A stretch of 64,000 bases of DNA from Allgaiera indica (GCF_900106675.1 NZ_FNOB01000012.1:62001-126000); one strand, 5' to 3'; positions 43,023-52,849 are shown, numbered from the stretch's first letter. Numbers and translations: made by a program. The notes: generated by a model not told the origin, from the sequence alone.

Positions 43023-44255
43023 ATGATGGATGCCACCAGATCCCCCCGCGACACCGCTCGTCAGTTGTTCATGGCCGGCGTGGCCGCCGCCGATCCATCG
43101 GGCGCGGTGCGCCGGGCACTGCAAGAGGCGCCGGTCGCGGCACCGCCCGGCGGGCGGCTTGCGGTGATCGCGGTGGGCAAGGCGGCGCTCGGCATGGCGC
43201 GGGCGGCGATGGCAGTCGCGCGGCCCGATTCGGTTCTGGTGGTAACCAATTACGAAAATGCTGCCGACCTGCCGGGGGCGGAGGTGCTGGCCGCGGGCCA
43301 CCCGGTGCCCGACGCGCAGGGCGAGGCTGCCGCGCGCCGGGTCGAGGCGCTGTTGGGCCAGTTGGGGCCGCGCGATCGGGTGCTGGCGTTGATCTCGGGC
43401 GGCGGCTCGGCCCTGCTGCCGGCGCCGGTGCAGGGATTGACGCTGGAGGACAAGGCCCAGGTCAACCGGCTGCTGCTGGCCTCGGGCGCCGAGATCACCG
43501 AGATGAACCTGGTCCGACAGCAGCTTTCACGCCTCAAGGGCGGGGGGTTGCTGCGTGCGGCGGCGCCGGCGGGTGTGACGGCGCTGATCCTGTCGGATGT
43601 GATCGGCGACGATCTACGGGTGATCGCCTCGGGGCCCACGGTGGCGCCGATCGGCACCCGGGCCGAGGCGCTTGCGGCGCTGCGGGCGCGGGGGGTCTGG
43701 GATGACCTGCCCGAAAGCGTGCGCGCCCATCTGACGGCGCCCGCCGCGCAACTGGACCTGCCCGAGGCCGACAACCGGCTGATCGGCTCCAACCCGCGGT
43801 CCGTCGCGGCGATGGCGTCGGCGGCGCCTGAAGCTGGGGTGATCGAGGCCCCGCTGGTGGGCGACGTGGCCGAGGCGGCCGCGCGGATCGCGTCGCTTGG
43901 CCCGGGCACCTGGCTGATGGGCGGAGAAACCACCGTCGTCCTGCGCGGCACGGGACGCGGCGGGCGCAATCAGGAACTGGCGCTGCGGGTCGCGCTGCTG
44001 GCGCGGGACCGCGGCTGGGCGCCCGGCTGGGTGTTCCTTTCGGGCGGGACCGACGGGCGCGACGGCCCCACCGACGCGGCCGGCGGGATCGTCGACGCGG
44101 GCACTTTGGGGCGCATCCGCGGGGCGGGCCTGGACCCGGAGGCGTTGCTGGCGCGCAACGACAGCCACGCCGCGCTGCAGGCGGCGGGGGATCTGCTGAT
44201 CACCGGGGCGACCGGTACCAATGTCGCCGATCTGCAGGTTCTGATCCGCCCCTAG
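43023..44255 (+). CDS. Glycerate 2-kinase (MOFRL family)
   Basis: A 410-residue glycerate kinase of the GckA/TtuD type with the two-domain DUF4147-MOFRL layout: VIAVGKAALGMARAAM, ALISGGGSALLPAPVQGLTL, LKGGGLLRAA, LSDVIGDDLRVIASGPT, then LMGGETTVVLRGTGRGGRNQ and LSGGTDGRDGPTDAAGGIVD. It makes 2-phosphoglycerate from glycerate, linking C2 and hydroxypyruvate metabolism to glycolysis. Start is ATG 43023 (MMDATRS) or the ATG just after. It stands apart from other pathway genes. Confidence 0.93.
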   Translation: MMDATRSPRDTARQLFMAGVAAADPSGAVRRALQEAPVAAPPGGRLAVIAVGKAALGMARAAMAVARPDSVLVVTNYENAADLPGAEVLAAGHPVPDAQGEAAARRVEALLGQLGPRDRVLALISGGGSALLPAPVQGLTLEDKAQVNRLLLASGAEITEMNLVRQQLSRLKGGGLLRAAAPAGVTALILSDVIGDDLRVIASGPTVAPIGTRAEALAALRARGVWDDLPESVRAHLTAPAAQLDLPEADNRLIGSNPRSVAAMASAAPEAGVIEAPLVGDVAEAAARIASLGPGTWLMGGETTVVLRGTGRGGRNQELALRVALLARDRGWAPGWVFLSGGTDGRDGPTDAAGGIVDAGTLGRIRGAGLDPEALLARNDSHAALQAAGDLLITGATGTNVADLQVLIRP

Positions 44256-44268
44256 CGCGGTTGCGTGC

Positions 44269-45507
44269 CTATTCGCCGGCCTCGCCCGGGGCGCGGTCGC
44301 GCGCCTTGCCCAAAAGCCGCCCGATCAGGAACGAGGTGCGCGGCACATAGACATAGGAGGTCCGCGCGACCGAGGGCCTTGCGCGCATCCGTGTCAGGCC
44401 GAAGACGATCAGCAGCGCATGGACCGCCATGATCAGCACGAACATCGCCTTCGGCCCCTGTGCCGCGATCAGCGCCGACATCACCACCGGGCTGGCGATG
44501 GCGCCGACGGCATACAGGAACATCTGCGCCGCCGACAATTCGACCCGCTGGTCGGGGCGTGCGTAATCGTGGCCATGGGCCGAGGCGACCGAATAGATCG
44601 GGATCGTGGTAAAGCCGAAAAGCCCCGCGCCGATCATCACCCCCGCCGTGCCTGCGCCCGACAGCGCGATGGTGGCGAAACAGGCCAGGATCGCGCCGAT
44701 CGACAGCCAGACCAGGATCATCCGGCGGTCGTATTTGTCGGCCAGCCAGCCCACCGGGATCTGCGCCAGCCCGCCGCCGGCGACATAGGCCGCCAGGAAC
44801 AGCGCGATCTCACCGGTCGACAGGCCCACGGCGATGCCGTAGATCGGCCCGACCATGCGAAACGCCGCCCCCGTGATCCCCGAGACGATCACCCCCATCG
44901 ACCCCAGCGGCGAGCATTCGAACGCCAGGCGGGGCCGCAGCCGCGGCGCCGCCGGGGTCGCGGGCTGGTCGGCGCGGGTCAGGGTCAGCGGCAGCAGCGC
45001 GGCGCAGCAGAAGATCGCCAGCAGGTTGTAGGACATGTAGCTTGCCGGCGGCAGCACGCTGATCAGAAGCTGCGCGACCAGGCTGCCCGAGACGTCGACC
45101 ACCCGGTAGACGCCGGTCGCGCGGCCCCGGGTTTCATTCGTCAGCTTGCCCTGCAGCCAGCTTTCGATGACCGTGTAACAGCCCGCGACCGACAGGCCCG
45201 AAAGCACCCGGAACCCCGCCCAGGCCATCGGGTCCACCCACATCATATGCGCCAGCATCCCGATCGCGCCGGCCGAGGCACAGGCCGCGAAGGCCCGCGA
45301 ATGACCGATGGATCCCATCAGCCGCGGCGCCCACCAGCAGCCGATGAAAAACCCCAGGAAATGGGCCGAGCCGAGCATGCCGACCTGGGCCTTGGTGAAA
45401 TGCAGCTCCAGCCCCGAGACCGCGTCAAGCGGCGCCACCCCGCCAGAGCCAAGCTGCAACAGCAGCACCGAGGCGAAGAGGGCGGCGAAGGAGATGAGCA
45501 GACGCAT
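44269..45507 (-). CDS. MFS transporter, YcaD-like
   Basis: A 412-residue major facilitator protein with 12 predicted membrane segments. It begins MRLLISFAALFASVLLLQLG; the loop between helices 2 and 3 reads LMGSIGHSRAFAACAS, and IPVGWLADKYDRRMILVW is the equivalent motif in the second half. ESWLQGKLTNETRGRATGVY supports the YcaD-like subgroup. Substrate is not predicted. It is last in the long minus-strand run, 213 bases after ccmG, so it probably has its own promoter. Confidence 0.88.
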   Translation of the reverse strand: MRLLISFAALFASVLLLQLGSGGVAPLDAVSGLELHFTKAQVGMLGSAHFLGFFIGCWWAPRLMGSIGHSRAFAACASAGAIGMLAHMMWVDPMAWAGFRVLSGLSVAGCYTVIESWLQGKLTNETRGRATGVYRVVDVSGSLVAQLLISVLPPASYMSYNLLAIFCCAALLPLTLTRADQPATPAAPRLRPRLAFECSPLGSMGVIVSGITGAAFRMVGPIYGIAVGLSTGEIALFLAAYVAGGGLAQIPVGWLADKYDRRMILVWLSIGAILACFATIALSGAGTAGVMIGAGLFGFTTIPIYSVASAHGHDYARPDQRVELSAAQMFLYAVGAIASPVVMSALIAAQGPKAMFVLIMAVHALLIVFGLTRMRARPSVARTSYVYVPRTSFLIGRLLGKARDRAPGEAGE

Positions 45508-45720
45508 TGCGCGACTCGGGCGGCTGGACGGGACGTTGCCGGTCACACTGGCGTCACAAATGGGTAATGCCCAGACCCGATCGTGGGCCGTGAGGAAAAA
45601 ATTCCGCCCCGCGCGGGCAGTGTTGGCGCAAGCAGGACGCGGCGTTCGGCCAGTCCCTGTTCCGGCCGGGTGCGGGGCCTCTTCGACCCGCAAGAAGGGG
45701 GGGGCGGCGCGGGGCGGGCC

Positions 45721-46299
45721 TCAGTTCGCCGTGCCGTCCGCCGGCGCCGGGGTGGCGGCGGTGCCGTCCGCCTTGGCACGGGCCAGGGCGGGTTCGATCA
45801 TCTGGTGCCAGACGCTTTCGGTAATCGGGCCCGGGAAGCGCAGCAGCACCTTGCCTTGGCCGTCGATCACATAGGTTTCCGGCACGCCATAGACGCCCCA
45901 GTTGATCGCCATCTGCCCCCGCGCGTCGGCCCCCATCGCGGTATAGGGCATGCCGTAGCGGGCCAGGAACCCCAGCGCGTCGGCGGGCTTGTCCTTGTAG
46001 TTCACCCCGTAAATCGTCACGCCCGAGGCCGCGATCTTGGCCAGCGTCGGCGCCTCGGCCCGGCAGGGCGCGCACCAACTGGCGAAATAGTTCACAAGCT
46101 TCGCCTTGCCGTTGCGCAGCGTGGCATCGGTGAAGGGCGGAGAATCGCCCAACTGGGTCAGCACGACCGGAGGCGCCTCTTTGCCGACGATCATCGACGG
46201 CAGGGTTTGCTGGTCGCGGTTCATCGAGACGTAGAACATCACCGCGAGGCCCGCGAAGATCACCGGCGGCAGGATCGCCAGGGCGCTTATCCTAGCCAT
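45721..46299 (-). CDS. ccmG: Cytochrome c maturation thioredoxin CcmG (DsbE)
   Basis: A 192-residue periplasmic thioredoxin-like protein held by one N-terminal membrane helix (about 5-23). The redox motif is WCAPC (Cys76, Cys79) in NYFASWCAPCRAEAP; VNYKDKPADALGFL and WGVYGVPETYVID with the cis-Pro follow, typical of DsbE/CcmG. It reduces the heme-binding cysteines of apocytochrome c. Overlaps ccmD by 8 bases. A 15-residue Ala/Pro-rich end is unusual but harmless. Confidence 0.94.
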   Translation of the reverse strand: MARISALAILPPVIFAGLAVMFYVSMNRDQQTLPSMIVGKEAPPVVLTQLGDSPPFTDATLRNGKAKLVNYFASWCAPCRAEAPTLAKIAASGVTIYGVNYKDKPADALGFLARYGMPYTAMGADARGQMAINWGVYGVPETYVIDGQGKVLLRFPGPITESVWHQMIEPALARAKADGTAATPAPADGTAN

Positions 46300-46447
46300 T
46301 CCGCGCCCTCCGCGCCTCGGCCTCGCGCAGCAGTCTGCGCATCCGTGCGCCACGCCACAGCGTCCAGACCACCAGCGCCACGATCAACGTGATCGCCGCG
46401 CCATAGGCCGACAGCACCGTGACCGCATATTTCCCCAGGTCCGGCAT
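46292..46447 (-). CDS. ccmD: Heme exporter subunit CcmD
   Basis: A 51-residue single-helix protein: MPDLGKYAVTVLSAYGAAIT opens, a membrane helix follows (about 12-32), then a basic tail RRLLREAEARRARN. It sits exactly between ccmC and ccmG with ATGA overlap on the ccmC side, which makes it convincing despite its size. CcmD helps release heme-loaded CcmE from CcmABC. Confidence 0.93.
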   Translation of the reverse strand: MPDLGKYAVTVLSAYGAAITLIVALVVWTLWRGARMRRLLREAEARRARNG

Positions 46448-47178
46448 CACCCCATCCTCTCGCGCGCGATCAGCGCCTTCAGGCGGCGGGCACGAATCTC
46501 GGTCCGGGTGCGCAGCAGCACCAGGGTCAGGAAGAACAGCACCCAGCCCAGCATGCAGGTGAGCAACGGGAACAGAAACACATTCGCCATGTCGTCGCGC
46601 CCATCCAGCGAAATGCTTGCCCCCTGGTGCAGGCCCTGGTTCCAGAAATCCACGGCAAAGCGTGACAGGAAGGCGAAGACCGAACCCACCATGCACAGCA
46701 CCGAGGTCAGATCGGCGGCGGTGTCGGGATTGTCGATCGCCTGCCAGAGCGCGATATAGCCCAGGTAGAACAGGAACAGGATCAGGAACGAAGTCAGCCG
46801 AGGGTCCCAGGCCCACCAGGTGCCCCACATCGGTTCCCCCCAGATGGCGCCTGTGATCAGCGCGACCAGGGTCATCACCATGCCCACCGGCGCCGCGGCC
46901 TTGGCGGCCAGCGCGCTGACGTGGTGGCGCCGCACCACCCAGATCAGCGAGGCGACCAGCATCATGCCCCAGCCGTTGATCGCGATCATCGCCGAGGGGA
47001 CATGGATAAACAGGATCTTGACCGTCGATCCCTGCTTGTAGTCGTTGGGGGTGAAGAAGAAGCCCCAGATCAGCCCGCCCACCATGCACAGGGCCGCAAG
47101 TCCCGCGATCCAGGGCAGAAAACGGCCCGAGGTCTGCATGAACTTCTTGGGGTTGGCGTATTCCCAGATCGACGTCAT
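46447..47178 (-). CDS. ccmC: Heme-handling membrane protein CcmC
   Basis: A 243-residue protein with six membrane helices and the tryptophan-rich heme motif WGTWWAWDPRLTSFL, flanked by His residues in FIHVPSAM and RRHHVSA. It presents heme to CcmE on the periplasmic side. It follows ccmB after 71 bases on the same strand; its stop overlaps ccmD. Confidence 0.97.
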   Translation of the reverse strand: MTSIWEYANPKKFMQTSGRFLPWIAGLAALCMVGGLIWGFFFTPNDYKQGSTVKILFIHVPSAMIAINGWGMMLVASLIWVVRRHHVSALAAKAAAPVGMVMTLVALITGAIWGEPMWGTWWAWDPRLTSFLILFLFYLGYIALWQAIDNPDTAADLTSVLCMVGSVFAFLSRFAVDFWNQGLHQGASISLDGRDDMANVFLFPLLTCMLGWVLFFLTLVLLRTRTEIRARRLKALIARERMG

Positions 47179-47249
47179 GGCTCATTGTGTAGGGCGGAAT
47201 GCGGTGGCGCTCAACTCAATTGCACGGGATGCGGCGCAGCGGCGCAGGG

Positions 47250-47906
47250 TCAGCGCAGGTTGATCCGCAGTGCCGCCGCCGAGCCGAAGGGCAGCGCGGC
47301 GATCGAGCCCAGGGTGATCGCGGCCAGCAGGACCAGCGGTGTCGTCGCGGACAGCCCCTCGGCCCCGCGCCGAACCGCTTCGGCGCCGAAGATCAGCGTC
47401 GGAACATAGAGCGGCAGCACCAGCAGCGACAGCAGCAGCCCGCCGCGTTTCAGACCGACGGTCAGCGCCGCCCCGAAGGTACCGATCACCGACAGCGCGG
47501 GCGTTCCCAGCCCGAGGCTGACCATCAGCCAGGGATAGGCCGGCCCGGGCAGGTGCAGCAGCAGCCCGAACAGCGGCGAGGCCAGCGTCAGCGGCAGGCC
47601 GGTTGTCAGCCAATGCGCCAAGGCCTTGATGGTGACGACGCCCTCCAGCGGTATCGGCGCGGTGGCCAGCAGGTCGAGCGAGCCGTCCTCATGATCCAGC
47701 GCGAAGATCCGGTCGAGCGACAGCAGGCAGGCCAGCAGCGCCGCGACCCACAGGATGCCGGGCGCGATCAGGGCCAGCAGATCGGCCTTGGGGCCCACCC
47801 CCAGCGGCACCAGCACCACCACGATCAGAAAGAAGGCAAGGCCCAGGCCGAAGCCGCCGCCGGCGCGCACCGCAAGCCTGAGGTCGCGCAACAGCAGGCC
47901 GATCAC
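47250..47906 (-). CDS. ccmB: Heme exporter permease CcmB
   Basis: A 218-residue membrane protein with six helices; [15 protein letters not shown] at the start and [20 protein letters not shown] are family features. Together with CcmA it forms the ABC part of system I cytochrome c maturation. Its start overlaps the ccmA stop as ATGA. Confidence 0.95.
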   Translation of the reverse strand: MIGLLLRDLRLAVRAGGGFGLGLAFFLIVVVLVPLGVGPKADLLALIAPGILWVAALLACLLSLDRIFALDHEDGSLDLLATAPIPLEGVVTIKALAHWLTTGLPLTLASPLFGLLLHLPGPAYPWLMVSLGLGTPALSVIGTFGAALTVGLKRGGLLLSLLVLPLYVPTLIFGAEAVRRGAEGLSATTPLVLLAAITLGSIAALPFGSAAALRINLR

Positions 47907-48535
47907 AGGAAAGCCTCGTCGAATCCGTGGTCGAAGACATCGGCGGCGCGGCGCGGATCGGCGCGAAATCGCGACAGCTCCAGCACCTCGGCCTCGTCCA
48001 GCCCCAGGTCGATATGGGTGGCCATCAAGGCCAGTCCTCCGCCCGCCAGATGTTCGCGCACCACCGCCCCGAACAGCGCGACCGAGGCTGTGTCAAGGGA
48101 CACGGTAGGTTCGTCCAGCATCCAGATCGGCCGGCCGGTGACCAGCAGCCGCGCCAGCCCCAGGCGCCGCTTCTGCCCCGCCGAAAGGTTCTGCGCCGGG
48201 CGGTCGGCCAGATCGCGCAGATGCATCCGGTCCAGCGCCGGGGCGATGTCGCCGGTGCCGAAGATGCGCGCCCAGAAGGCCAGGTTCTCGGCCACGCTCA
48301 GCGTCGCTTTCAGCCCATCGGCATGGGCGGCATAGGCGATCGTTTCGGGCGGATGCGACACGCTGCCCTCCAGCGCCGGTTGCAACCCGGCCAGGGTACG
48401 CAGCAAGGTGGTCTTGCCCACCCCGTTCGGCCCCCGCAGGATCAGCGCCCGCCCGGCGGCCAGCGCGAAGGAGACGCCTTCCAGCACCGGAAGTCCGCCA
48501 CGGGCACAGGCAAGATCGGTCACGCGAAGTTCCAT
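47903..48535 (-). CDS. ccmA: Heme exporter ATPase CcmA
   Basis: A 210-residue ABC ATPase: Walker [10 protein letters not shown] (35-43), signature [15 protein letters not shown] (about 127-141), Walker [13 protein letters not shown] and the H-loop ATHIDL. ATP hydrolysis releases holo-CcmE rather than moving heme, as established for the family. First gene of ccmA-B-C-D-G, 60 bases after the Mth938-like gene. Confidence 0.95.
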   Translation of the reverse strand: MELRVTDLACARGGLPVLEGVSFALAAGRALILRGPNGVGKTTLLRTLAGLQPALEGSVSHPPETIAYAAHADGLKATLSVAENLAFWARIFGTGDIAPALDRMHLRDLADRPAQNLSAGQKRRLGLARLLVTGRPIWMLDEPTVSLDTASVALFGAVVREHLAGGGLALMATHIDLGLDEAEVLELSRFRADPRRAADVFDHGFDEAFL

Positions 48536-48594
48536 GCGACAGCCCTAGCCGATTGCCGGGCGCCGGGGAAGGCCCGCGCCGCGCCGCACGCGAA

Positions 48595-48963
48595 CTAGAA
48601 GGATGCCTGCCCCACCGGCAGCAGGGCGGCGGCGACGCGGCGGCCTTCGGACAGGGTGACATTGTAGCTGCGGCAGGCGGCGGGAGAGGACATGATCTCG
48701 ACCCCCAGGCCCTGGGCTTCCAGCCGGTCGCGCAGGCCGTGGGGCAGGGGGGCGATTTCGGCGCCCATGCCGATGAAGATCACGTCGATCCGCCCCGCCA
48801 GCGCCAGCAGCGCGGCGGCATCGTCCAGCCCGCCCCAAGGTCCCGCGCCTTCGGGCGTGACCAATGCCGCGCCCTCGATCACCGCGCCGCCGATCCGGAA
48901 GAAGGCGGGCCCGTAGCCGTCCACCGGCCTGCCCGCGCCGTAATCCACCTCGTTCAGCCGCAT
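48595..48963 (-). CDS. Mth938-like domain protein
   Basis: A 122-residue protein of the Mth938/DUF498 family: YGAGRPVDGYGPAFFRIGGA, IDVIFIGMGAEIAPLPHGLR and VEIMSSPAACRSYNVTLSEG are typical. Cytosolic single alpha/beta domain, function unproven, although the human relative NDUFAF3 assists respiratory complex I. Lies between secDF and ccmA, a place where I would expect it in this family. Confidence 0.88.
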   Translation of the reverse strand: MRLNEVDYGAGRPVDGYGPAFFRIGGAVIEGAALVTPEGAGPWGGLDDAAALLALAGRIDVIFIGMGAEIAPLPHGLRDRLEAQGLGVEIMSSPAACRSYNVTLSEGRRVAAALLPVGQASF

Positions 48964-48966
48964 CGT

Positions 48967-49722
48967 TCAGCCCCCCCAGATCGGCAGCCCGGCCAGCGCC
49001 GAGCCCAGGATGATCAGATTGGCGAGCCGGCGATAGATCCGCTCGCGCTCGGGTCTGAACATAGCGGCGCCGGCGACGGTGGCCAGGGTGAAGGGGACCA
49101 GCAGCAGCGCCCCCAGCACTAAGCCGCCGAGATCGAGCCGCCCCATGATCGCCAGCGCCGCCAGCACGCCCGCGTCGACCAGCGCCAGATAGAGGATCAG
49201 CGTGGCCCGCACATGCGCGGCCCCGCGCGGCCCGGTCATCAGCACCAGGATCACCGGCACCCCGGCGATGCCGGTGGCCCCGCAAAGAAAGCCCGACAGC
49301 GCGCCCACGCCTACCAGCCCACCGGCGCGCGGGTGCCAGACATGGCGCCAGCCCGCGAGCAGCAGCGCCAGCGCGGTCAGCGCGGTCACGGAAATGCCGA
49401 TGCGGAACACCTCGGTCGGCACCGCGGTCAGCAGCGCCAGCCCCACGGGCAGCAAAAGCGCGAAACCCAGGGCGAGAAAGCTGATCTCGCGCGGGTGGCC
49501 CTCGCGCCAGCCGCGCGGCAGGTTGGGCAGGCTGCCGACCAGATCCATGGCGGCCAGAGCGGCGATCGCGGCGAAGGGCGACAACACCATGCCGGCGAAG
49601 GGCATGAACACCAGGGCCGAGCCGAAGCCCGCGAAGCCGCGAACAAGGCCGGCGATCGCCGCGGCGGCGACCATTAGCGCCAGCCCCGGACCGCCGAGGT
49701 CCGGGACCAGTGGAAGGTTCAC
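48967..49722 (-). CDS. TSUP family permease (TauE/SafE)
   Basis: A 251-residue membrane protein with about eight helices: IAGLVRGFAGFGSALVFMPF and GFLCGATGIAGVPVILVLMT are the two repeated TSUP motifs. The family exports sulfite, sulfoacetate or other organosulfur anions; the actual anion is unknown. It starts inside the secF stop (ATGA) and ends 3 bases before the Mth938-like gene, so it is inserted tightly in the operon. Confidence 0.9.
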   Translation of the reverse strand: MNLPLVPDLGGPGLALMVAAAAIAGLVRGFAGFGSALVFMPFAGMVLSPFAAIAALAAMDLVGSLPNLPRGWREGHPREISFLALGFALLLPVGLALLTAVPTEVFRIGISVTALTALALLLAGWRHVWHPRAGGLVGVGALSGFLCGATGIAGVPVILVLMTGPRGAAHVRATLILYLALVDAGVLAALAIMGRLDLGGLVLGALLLVPFTLATVAGAAMFRPERERIYRRLANLIILGSALAGLPIWGG

Positions 49723-50693
49723 ACCTTGCCCTTGGAGAACTGGGTGCCCGCGCCCTTGTCGGTGGGCTTGGACCAGTCGCGCTTCACCCCGACCATCAGC
49801 ACGATGTTCTTGGCGACATAGATCGAGGAATAGGTGCCCACGACGATGCCCCAGGTCATGGCGAAGACGAAGTTGCGGATCACGTCGCCACCCAGCACCA
49901 GCAGCGCGATCAGCGCGATCAACGTGGTCCCCGAGGTCATCACGGTCCGGCTGAGCGTCTCGTTGGCCGAAAGGTTCAACAGGTCGCGCAGCGGCATCTT
50001 CTTGTATTTGATCAGGTTCTCGCGGGCCCGGTCAAAGACGACCACGGTGTCGTTGATCGAATAGCCTACGATCGTCAGGATCGCCGCCACGATCGACAGG
50101 TCGAATTTCAGCTGGAACACCACGAAGATGCCGATGGTCAGCGCGACGTCATGGACCGTTGCCGCGACCGCGCCCATCGCGAACTGCCACTCGAAGCGTA
50201 GCCAGATGTAGAAGATGATCGCCGCGACGGCCACCACGACGGACAGGAGCGCGGTCTTGATCAGTTCCTGCGACACCTTCGGTCCGACGCTTTCGATCGA
50301 CGGGAAGGTGACAGTGTTGTCGACCTTCTTCAGCGCGGCCTCGATCTCATGGGTGGTTTGCGGGGTAATGCTTTGCTGGCCGTTCTGGGCCTGGACGCGC
50401 ACCATCGCCACATGTTTCTCGGCGCCGAAATTGGGGTCGAACACCTGGGTGATCATCACGTCGCCCAGCTTCAGCGGCTGCAGTGCATTTCTGAACTTGC
50501 CGACGTTGATCGGTTGCTGCGATTGCACCCGGATCGTGGTGCCGCCCTTGAAGTCGATGCCGTAATTCAGCCCGACCGCGAAGAACAGCACGATCGAGGC
50601 GATGGTCAGCACGACCGAGCCGCCGAAAGTCACGCCAGCGATCTTGAAGAAGTCGATATTCGTCTTTTCGGGGACGAGTTTGAGCCTGCGCAT
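49719..50693 (-). CDS. secF: Protein translocase subunit SecF
   Basis: A 324-residue RND-type membrane protein with six helices. FGGSVVLTIASIVLFFAVGLNYGIDFKGGTTIRVQ is seen in successive parts, then the periplasmic domain, then WLRFEWQFAMGAV, SINDTVVVFDRAREN and TLSRTVMTSGTTLIALIALL. With SecD it uses the proton gradient to pull exported proteins. A GTG at 50699 would overlap the secD stop; I use ATG 50693-50691, which starts MRRLKLVPEKT. Confidence 0.96.
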   Translation of the reverse strand: MRRLKLVPEKTNIDFFKIAGVTFGGSVVLTIASIVLFFAVGLNYGIDFKGGTTIRVQSQQPINVGKFRNALQPLKLGDVMITQVFDPNFGAEKHVAMVRVQAQNGQQSITPQTTHEIEAALKKVDNTVTFPSIESVGPKVSQELIKTALLSVVVAVAAIIFYIWLRFEWQFAMGAVAATVHDVALTIGIFVVFQLKFDLSIVAAILTIVGYSINDTVVVFDRARENLIKYKKMPLRDLLNLSANETLSRTVMTSGTTLIALIALLVLGGDVIRNFVFAMTWGIVVGTYSSIYVAKNIVLMVGVKRDWSKPTDKGAGTQFSKGKV

Positions 50694-50695
50694 GA

Positions 50696-52360
50696 TCACA
50701 CCACGATGGTTTTGGGACGGCGGCGTTCGAACCAGAGCACAATCACCAGCCGCGTCACATAGATGGCGGTGAAGACCGAGGTCAGGATGCCGAGTCCCAG
50801 GGTGATGGCGAAGCCGCGGACGGGTCCGGCGCCGAGCCAGTAGAGGATCACCGCCGTCATGAAGGTGGTGATGTTCGAATCGAGGATCGCCGACAACGCG
50901 CGCTCATAGCCCAGCTCGATCGCCCGCGCGGGGCCTTTCGAGACGCGCAATTCCTCGCGGATGCGTTCGTAGATCAGCACGTTGGCGTCCACCGCCATGC
51001 CGACGGTCAGCACGATGCCGGCGATGCCCGGCAGCGTCAGCGTGCCGCCGATGGCCGAGAGCACCCCGAACATCATCGCCATGTTCAGGACAAGCGCGAA
51101 GTTCGCGATCCAGCCGAACATGCCATAGACGGCGACCATGAACACCATCACCGCGGCGGTGCCGACCATCGCCGCCAGCTTGCCCGCGGCGATCGAATCA
51201 GCGCCCAGCGTCGGGCCGACGGTGCGCTCCTCGAGGAATGTCAGCTTGGTGGGTAGGGCACCCGCGCGCAAGAGCACCGCCAGGTTGGTCGAGCTTTCGA
51301 TGGTGAAATTGCCGGTGATGATGCCCGATCCGCCGCGGATCGCCTCATTGATCACCGGGGCCGAGATCACCTTCTTGTCCAGCACGATGGCAAAGGGCTG
51401 CCCGACATGGGCGGCGGTGTAATCGCCGAACTGCCGCGCCCCCGAGGGCCCGAAGCGGAAGTTGACCGCCGGGCGCCCGTTCTGGTCGAACGAAGGCTCT
51501 GCGTCGGTCAGTTCACCGCCCGAGACGACGGGTGTCGCGTTGACGACGTAATAGACACCCGGCTGATCCGACGCCGGCAGCAATTCGTTGCCGATGCCGG
51601 GATTGGCGTTCTTGTCCGAGGTCTGGCGGATCACCTGGTTGAAGGTCAGCTTCGCGGTGGTGCCGATCAGCTTCTTCAACTCACCGGCCGAGCTGATGCC
51701 CGGCACCTCGATCAGGATGCGGTCGTTGCCCTCGCGCTGGATCGTCGGTTCGCGGGTGCCGGATTCGTCGATCCGGCGGCGTACGATTTCAAGCGATTGC
51801 TGCACCGTGCGCTCGTCGGTGGCCTTCTTTTCGGCATCCGAAAGCTGGATGGTGATCGCGTCCGGACCGTCCTGGGTGATCGCCAGATCCTTTTCGCCGA
51901 CACTGGTCAGCGATACCACTGGTGTCGCCAGCTTGCCGATCGCCGACAGCGCCTCTTGCATGCCCTGGGGATTGCCGATCTTGACCTTCAGCGTGCCCGG
52001 CGGGCTTTGCACCCGGCGCACGCCGCCGATGGTGTTTCGGTCCTTGCGCAGCGCGTCGCGTACCTCGGGCCAAAGCGCGTTCATGCGATCGACATAGACG
52101 TTCTTCAGCTGCACCTCGGCCAGCAGATAGGCGCCGCCGCGCAGATCCAGGCCCAGATTGACGATCGACGAGGGCAGCCACGACGGCCAGCCGTCGATCG
52201 CGGCCTTTTCGGCGGCGGTCGTGGTGCCGGTCTTGTGCACCTTCACAAGCGCGTCGTTATGCTGTTGTACGCGGTTGTAAAACAGGTTGGGCATGGCGAA
52301 GAACAGTGCGGTCAGACAGACCAGCACGATCAATGCCCGTTTCCACATGGAGATATGCAT
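50696..52360 (-). CDS. secD: Protein translocase subunit SecD
   Basis: A 554-residue partner of SecF with the same RND layout: one N-terminal helix (ALIVLVCLTALFFAMPNLFY), LDLRGGAYLLAEVQL, a large periplasmic P1 domain, GTLTLPGIAGIVLTVGMAVDANVLIYERIRE in parts, and a C-terminal helix bundle. Ends 3 bases before secF. The yajC gene ends 22 bases upstream of its ATG. Confidence 0.97.
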   Translation of the reverse strand: MHISMWKRALIVLVCLTALFFAMPNLFYNRVQQHNDALVKVHKTGTTTAAEKAAIDGWPSWLPSSIVNLGLDLRGGAYLLAEVQLKNVYVDRMNALWPEVRDALRKDRNTIGGVRRVQSPPGTLKVKIGNPQGMQEALSAIGKLATPVVSLTSVGEKDLAITQDGPDAITIQLSDAEKKATDERTVQQSLEIVRRRIDESGTREPTIQREGNDRILIEVPGISSAGELKKLIGTTAKLTFNQVIRQTSDKNANPGIGNELLPASDQPGVYYVVNATPVVSGGELTDAEPSFDQNGRPAVNFRFGPSGARQFGDYTAAHVGQPFAIVLDKKVISAPVINEAIRGGSGIITGNFTIESSTNLAVLLRAGALPTKLTFLEERTVGPTLGADSIAAGKLAAMVGTAAVMVFMVAVYGMFGWIANFALVLNMAMMFGVLSAIGGTLTLPGIAGIVLTVGMAVDANVLIYERIREELRVSKGPARAIELGYERALSAILDSNITTFMTAVILYWLGAGPVRGFAITLGLGILTSVFTAIYVTRLVIVLWFERRRPKTIVV

Positions 52361-52381
52361 TTGCGCGCTCCGCTGAGGTCC

Positions 52382-52708
52382 TCAGGAGGCCGGCTCGGTC
52401 TTCGAGATGACCTGAGAAATGGTAGAGCGGATGACGCGCACCCGCACGCCTTCGGCGATTTCGACCTCGACCTCGCCGTCGTCCTTGACCTTGGTGACCT
52501 TGCCCAGGATGCCGCCCTGGGTGACGACCTGATCGCCGCGCCGCACGGCTTCGACCATGGCCTTGTGTTCCTTCACCTTTTTCTGCTGCGGGCGGATCAG
52601 GATGAAATACATGATCCCGAAGATCAGAATCAGCGGGACGAAGCTGGTCAGGGCGCTGGTGGCTCCGGCGGAACCGGCGGCCTGGGCAAATGCGGGCGTC
52701 GCGAACAT
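52382..52708 (-). CDS. yajC: Preprotein translocase accessory YajC
   Basis: A 108-residue single-helix protein: LTSFVPLILIFGIMYFILIR is the membrane segment, then QQKKVKEHKAMVEAVRRGDQ and VTQGGILGKVTKVKDD, which define the family. It binds SecDF. Start ATG 52708-52706 has GAGAGGAAG upstream; the longer open frame is not supported. Confidence 0.95.
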   Translation of the reverse strand: MFATPAFAQAAGSAGATSALTSFVPLILIFGIMYFILIRPQQKKVKEHKAMVEAVRRGDQVVTQGGILGKVTKVKDDGEVEVEIAEGVRVRVIRSTISQVISKTEPAS

Positions 52709-52849
52709 CGTCTTCCTCTCGTGTGGGGGCGCGTGGAATGCGCCCTGCATGAAGCGGCGGGGGCCCTGCGGACCCCTCCGAAATTGGCCGGCACCCTATC
52801 CGCGCCCCCCGGGGTTGGCAAGGCGCTCGGGCGATGGGCCGCGGGCCGG

